DNA of 10,637 nt, taken from Saccoglossus kowalevskii (taxonomy: Eukaryota > Hemichordata > Enteropneusta > Harrimaniidae). Numbering within the stretch: position 1 is the stretch's first letter; each line of letters begins with the position of its first letter. Positions 8,027 through 10,637 of the stretch are shown here, piece by piece. The translations under genes were made by a program, and so were the position numbers. The notes under the pieces are model-generated. The model saw only the letters and a program-made list of their open reading frames with translations. It was not told the origin of the DNA and searched no databases. Where the stretch lies: NCBI RefSeq assembly GCF_000003605.2, contig NW_003158824.1:1-10637 (forward strand), in the 5' to 3' direction.

Positions 8027-9062
8027 GGGAACTTGAAAAAAGCTAATAAAACAGTTTCTGTAGAACTACGACGGTGTTATGTCTTCGTGATTATATATTA
8101 TAATTCTAAAAATGTCTATATTTACAGCCAAATGATGTCGAACTAGAATATATACTCGCTCAGAAAACATAAACTCAACAAGTACAACGAAGTTAAGGAC
8201 GCGTCAATACATTTGAGGTAGTACCGCCACCGCCTACTAGTATTCAATGACAGAAACGACAGCAAGCGCGCCGTTCTGGCAAACACAAGACCAGTTTGAC
8301 GTGCTTAAGTCAATTGAAGCCTTTGTGAATGCTTGAGAAAACTTCAAGAAGCAGCTATAAGATGTGATTTTAAATATATGAGCGGGAATTTTATGGTTGT
8401 TGAATATATTTTGAAATCTAAGTCTGAATACAGTACATGCATGACTTACACACGTGTTATAACTGTGTTGTAGTTTTCAAGTTTTCTTGTCACTGTTTCA
8501 AGTACGATTTTTCAGTATCCAAATTTGCAATATTTTCATATACAATTGCATTTCAAATTTCATACATAATATATATTATACCAGTTCGTTGGTAAAAAAA
8601 AATCCATAAACTTACAATCATTCAATGTGAAACAAACATACTACGAGTATGAGACAACATATATAAACGTGTTAATGTAGTCGCGAACAACGCCACCAAA
8701 GCCGCTTCAAGACACTGCAATAGAACGAACTCGTTGATTATAAACATATTTTCGGGCGGTGGGACTACTCCATTGCGTTAAAATATGCAGTTTTACGTAT
8801 TAGACCGGGTACAGGAATTGGAAAGAGAGAGTATACTAAACATTGGGAGGAGAATGGGACAACAGGTTTATGTGCATTGATAATACTGTATGTTACTAAA
8901 GATACAAGACACTTCGCGATGAGCGTCTTTTGCGGTCAGTAATATTTGCGAAAATATTTGTTCACTATTGGTGATCCGCTCCGCTAGAATTGCCCTTAAA
9001 ATCACTTTTGTGTGTCTGTGTGGGTGATTTCCAGTGTTTTCACGTATTAATTCTTCTGTGAT
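8027..9062. other. No supported gene
   Basis: The first part (to about 8290) stays fairly CpG-rich like the neighbouring promoter; the rest is AT-rich. A 29-codon plus-strand frame starts at 8247 but has no recognisable features. No RNA gene is seen. Confidence 0.5.
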
Positions 9063-9064
9063 TA

Positions 9065-9217
9065 TTTTGGCTTGGCCAATTTTGCTCAAACTTGGCAGGT
9101 AGATCACACCTTCACCATAGTTATTAGGAAAAACTGAATATGAAAAAATTATTCTGGCCCAACAGCCAAAAAACTGATTTTTTTGACTACCTTCGCGCCA
9201 AGTGTATCTCACCCTAC
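9065..9217. repeat. Dispersed repeat, copy 1
   Basis: Aligns in the same orientation with 9347-9491. Shared blocks occur in the same order: TTGGCTTGG, ATTTTG(C/T)TCA, ACTTG(G/A)CAGG, the ACAGCCAAAAA-CTGATTTTT segment, CTTTCG/CTTCGCGCCAA, and CTAC at the end. I judge identity to be roughly two thirds by eye. A minus-strand reading frame stays open through it, but the other copy is interrupted, so I treat both as noncoding. Confidence 0.75.
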
Positions 9218-9334
9218 ATTTCTTATTCTACTCAGCTCAGTTGAGTGTGGGCATAAATTCACTGGGTTTTTAATGTCTATTTTCATTACTGAGAAACTTG
9301 ACCTCAAAGTTGGGGTAACTGCTCTGTGGGTTCG

Positions 9335-9491
9335 TTTTTTTTTTTTTTGGCTTGGCTGATTTTGTTCATACTTGACAGGCAGGTCGTACCATCTGATCAC
9401 TAATTGAAAAAAAATCCTGGCTCACCGCTGCCATGGCAACAGCCAAAAACTGATTTTTGAATACTTTCGTCCCAAATTTATTACCTCCTAC
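9335..9491. repeat. Dispersed repeat, copy 2, with poly(T) run
   Basis: This copy begins with a run of 14 T (9335-9348), which runs into TTGGCTTGGCTGATTTTG, and ends near CTCCTAC (9485-9491). Read on the minus strand the element would end in a poly(A)-like run, as retroposons do, though slippage is also possible. It contains CCATGGCAACAGCC, a block absent from copy 1 at the matching place. Confidence 0.72.
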
Positions 9492-9670
9492 CAGTCTTGT
9501 AATAGCAGTGTTCATATGATCATGTTTTTTTGGCTACGTTGCGCACTGGTAAGAGATCACGGGCGCCAACATTGTTACACTGTATCAACGTAGTCCTAAC
9601 GCATGAACTATGAATGAACTGTAAATGCTGCCTTCAATTAGAACAATTGTTTTTATTTATTTTATTTAAT
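9492..9670. other. AT-rich 3' flank of the gypsy remnant, possible LTR remnant
   Basis: Lies just past the gypsy pol stop in the element's sense. The part next to pol (about 9650-9670) is almost pure A/T. On the minus strand a TGT at 9677-9675 and an ACA-ending stretch at 9575-9573 could bound a very short LTR-like piece, but no second copy exists in the window to test this. Confidence 0.25.
9555..9568 (-). other. Possible retroelement primer-binding site (tRNA-Lys-like)
   Basis: On the minus strand TGGCGCCCG (9568-9560) is complementary to the CGGGCGCCA 3' end of tRNA-Lys(UUU), the primer of many retroelements. It lies 4 nt after a TGTAACA that could be an LTR end, on the same strand as the gypsy pol but downstream of it. 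Only 9 bases match. Confidence 0.3.
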
Positions 9671-10637
9671 CTATACATTTAATAAATAATTTAATAATAT
9701 AAATATTCTGGTCTTACTAGTATTCGGTTTTCTTATTCGTGTTGACCTTGTGAGTGGACGTGCGTGCTGTACATTTTGTTGCGTAATTTGTGCATCCTGC
9801 ACTTCCATATCCGGTGCTTTGTTTTCCGCAGGCAATTTTTGGTTATTAATTTCATTCATAATTCGTTCTAACTCTAACTCTACATCTTCATTATACTCAT
9901 CCATATCAACATTATCTACATTTGGACCATGGTAACTTTTAAAGAAGGATTTATCTCCAGTTATTTGTTTATTATGTGCGTTGCTGGCAGTCACCATACT
10001 ACCTTTGGAACGCACAGCCCGAAATCTATCTTTCTTGTACCTTGGTTCATATTTTGTTAGTTTCGTATTTTTCACAAACACTCCCCCATCAGGAAATGAT
10101 GTTTGCTTCACTCTGGCATGTTTATCGTGAAACATTTTATTTTTATTCATGCTACGATTATGTCTTAACATTATTTATACCTTTAAATAATTTCGTATCG
10201 AGATCAATAGAAGGAAGTTTATTTTTAATTTTTCGATTGAAAATAACTTCTGCTGGACTTTTCCCAGTTGGCGGATGGGGAACAAGAATTTTCGGATTTC
10301 AGTTTTCCATTTTTTCCGTTCTACTAATGAGCAACGAATTATTTTATCTAAATTTTTCATAAAGTTTTCTGCCAACCCATTTGCTCTAGCAAATTCGGGG
10401 GTGATTTTCTGATGTTTAAAACTAGAAACCTTTGAATATGTCTTGAATTCTTTTAAATTAAACGGAGGTTTATCATCGGGGTATCCATAAGAAGTGAAGA
10501 TGCGATCAAGCTTTGGTATAACCGCTGCCGAACTTGTAGAGCTCGTAATTTCAACTTCTGGAAACCGTGAATACTCGTCTATAACTAAATTAAATATTCA
10601 CCGGACGGCAGAGGGCCATACATATCCGTTGCTATGG
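9671..10637 (-). pseudogene. Decayed Ty3/gypsy retrotransposon pol, integrase 3' part
   Basis: Three reading frames are needed to follow the protein, so it is inactive. Near 10635-10588 the motif DMYGPLPSGEYL marks the start of the integrase core. The frame then shifts, and 10585 to about 10270 carries IDEYSRFPEVE, a shortened version of the usual DNGPPFN region (reading DDKPPFN), and NGLAENFM, where the usual text is NGEAERFM. The frame shifts again at about 10270 to TGKSPAEVIFNRK and once more near 10172. The last open part, 9671-10171 (about 166 codons), holds the GPY/F-like C-terminal domain (KLTKYEPRY, GSMVTA, ITGDKSFFK), an acidic stretch and a basic STRIRKP tail. The rest of pol lies beyond the right edge. 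The second catalytic Asp region is damaged by a small deletion. Confidence 0.92.

Noticed and set aside
8247-8336. 29-codon plus-strand frame in CpG-rich DNA
   Set aside because: Plausible composition, but too short, unrecognised, and without convincing splice sites.
8868-9212. 114-codon minus-strand open frame
   Set aside because: Its first third lies in dispersed repeat copy 1, and the frame is interrupted in copy 2; most likely chance.
9209-9400. 63-codon minus-strand open frame
   Set aside because: Contains a lysine run from the poly(T) tract and lies across repeat copy 2.
9535-9570. tRNA A-box-like stretch (TTGCGCACTGGTAAGAG)
   Set aside because: No B box (GGTTCGANTCC) or cloverleaf follows at the right distance, so neither a tRNA gene nor a clear tRNA-derived SINE is supported.
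9976-10362. 128-codon plus-strand open frame
   Set aside because: Antisense to the gypsy integrase remnant, whose minus-strand motifs are clear.

Overview
The window is animal nuclear DNA. It is AT-rich, has spliceosomal signals, and holds one clearly recognisable host gene: a KCTD1/KCTD15-family BTB protein on the minus strand (5651-6418). The match to vertebrate KCTD1/KCTD15 runs over nearly the full length but is well diverged. Together with animal-type promoter motifs, Ty3/gypsy pol and MITE-like repeats, this suggests an invertebrate animal, probably marine. I cannot name the lineage.

Layout from left to right. Positions 1-872 are a satellite/minisatellite built from ~29-31 bp monomers; its centre is a 78-bp higher-order repeat (31+29+18) repeated at exact spacing. 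Positions 873-2937 hold no gene, only RFX/X-box-like palindromes and a 3.2-copy 28-bp tandem repeat (2283-2372). A 209-bp MITE-like element with TA...TA ends lies at 2938-3146. Around 4000-4410 is a compact, promoter-like block: a duplicated CCAAT+octamer module between two outward-facing TATA-like boxes, with a well-formed but noncoding candidate minus-strand exon at 4000-4059. Positions 4411-5564 hold nothing clear.

The KCTD gene reads right to left. Its promoter lies near 7900-7980 and is TATA-less, with TCTCGCGAGA, ETS, YY1 and AP-2-type motifs in a locally CpG-rich stretch. A 5'UTR exon ends at an excellent donor (7817/7816), followed by a 1,384-bp intron. The single coding exon has its acceptor at 6433/6432, ATG at 6418 and stop at 5651, and a polyA signal lies near 5565-5570. 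An AP-2 consensus inside a perfect 13-bp palindrome in this promoter is notable because vertebrate KCTD1/KCTD15 repress AP-2, so a feedback loop is conceivable.

Positions 8027-9062 hold no supported gene. Positions 9065-9491 contain two diverged copies of a dispersed repeat, one with a 14-T run. From 9671 to the right edge is the 3' end of a decayed Ty3/gypsy pol (integrase) on the minus strand, broken by at least three frameshifts. A tRNA-Lys-like primer-binding motif lies about 100 bp past its stop.

Overall this is one conserved developmental-regulator gene in a repeat-rich intergenic setting. I found no convincing new multi-gene system; the most interesting signals are regulatory (KCTD promoter, CCAAT/octamer block) and structural (78-bp repeat hierarchy).
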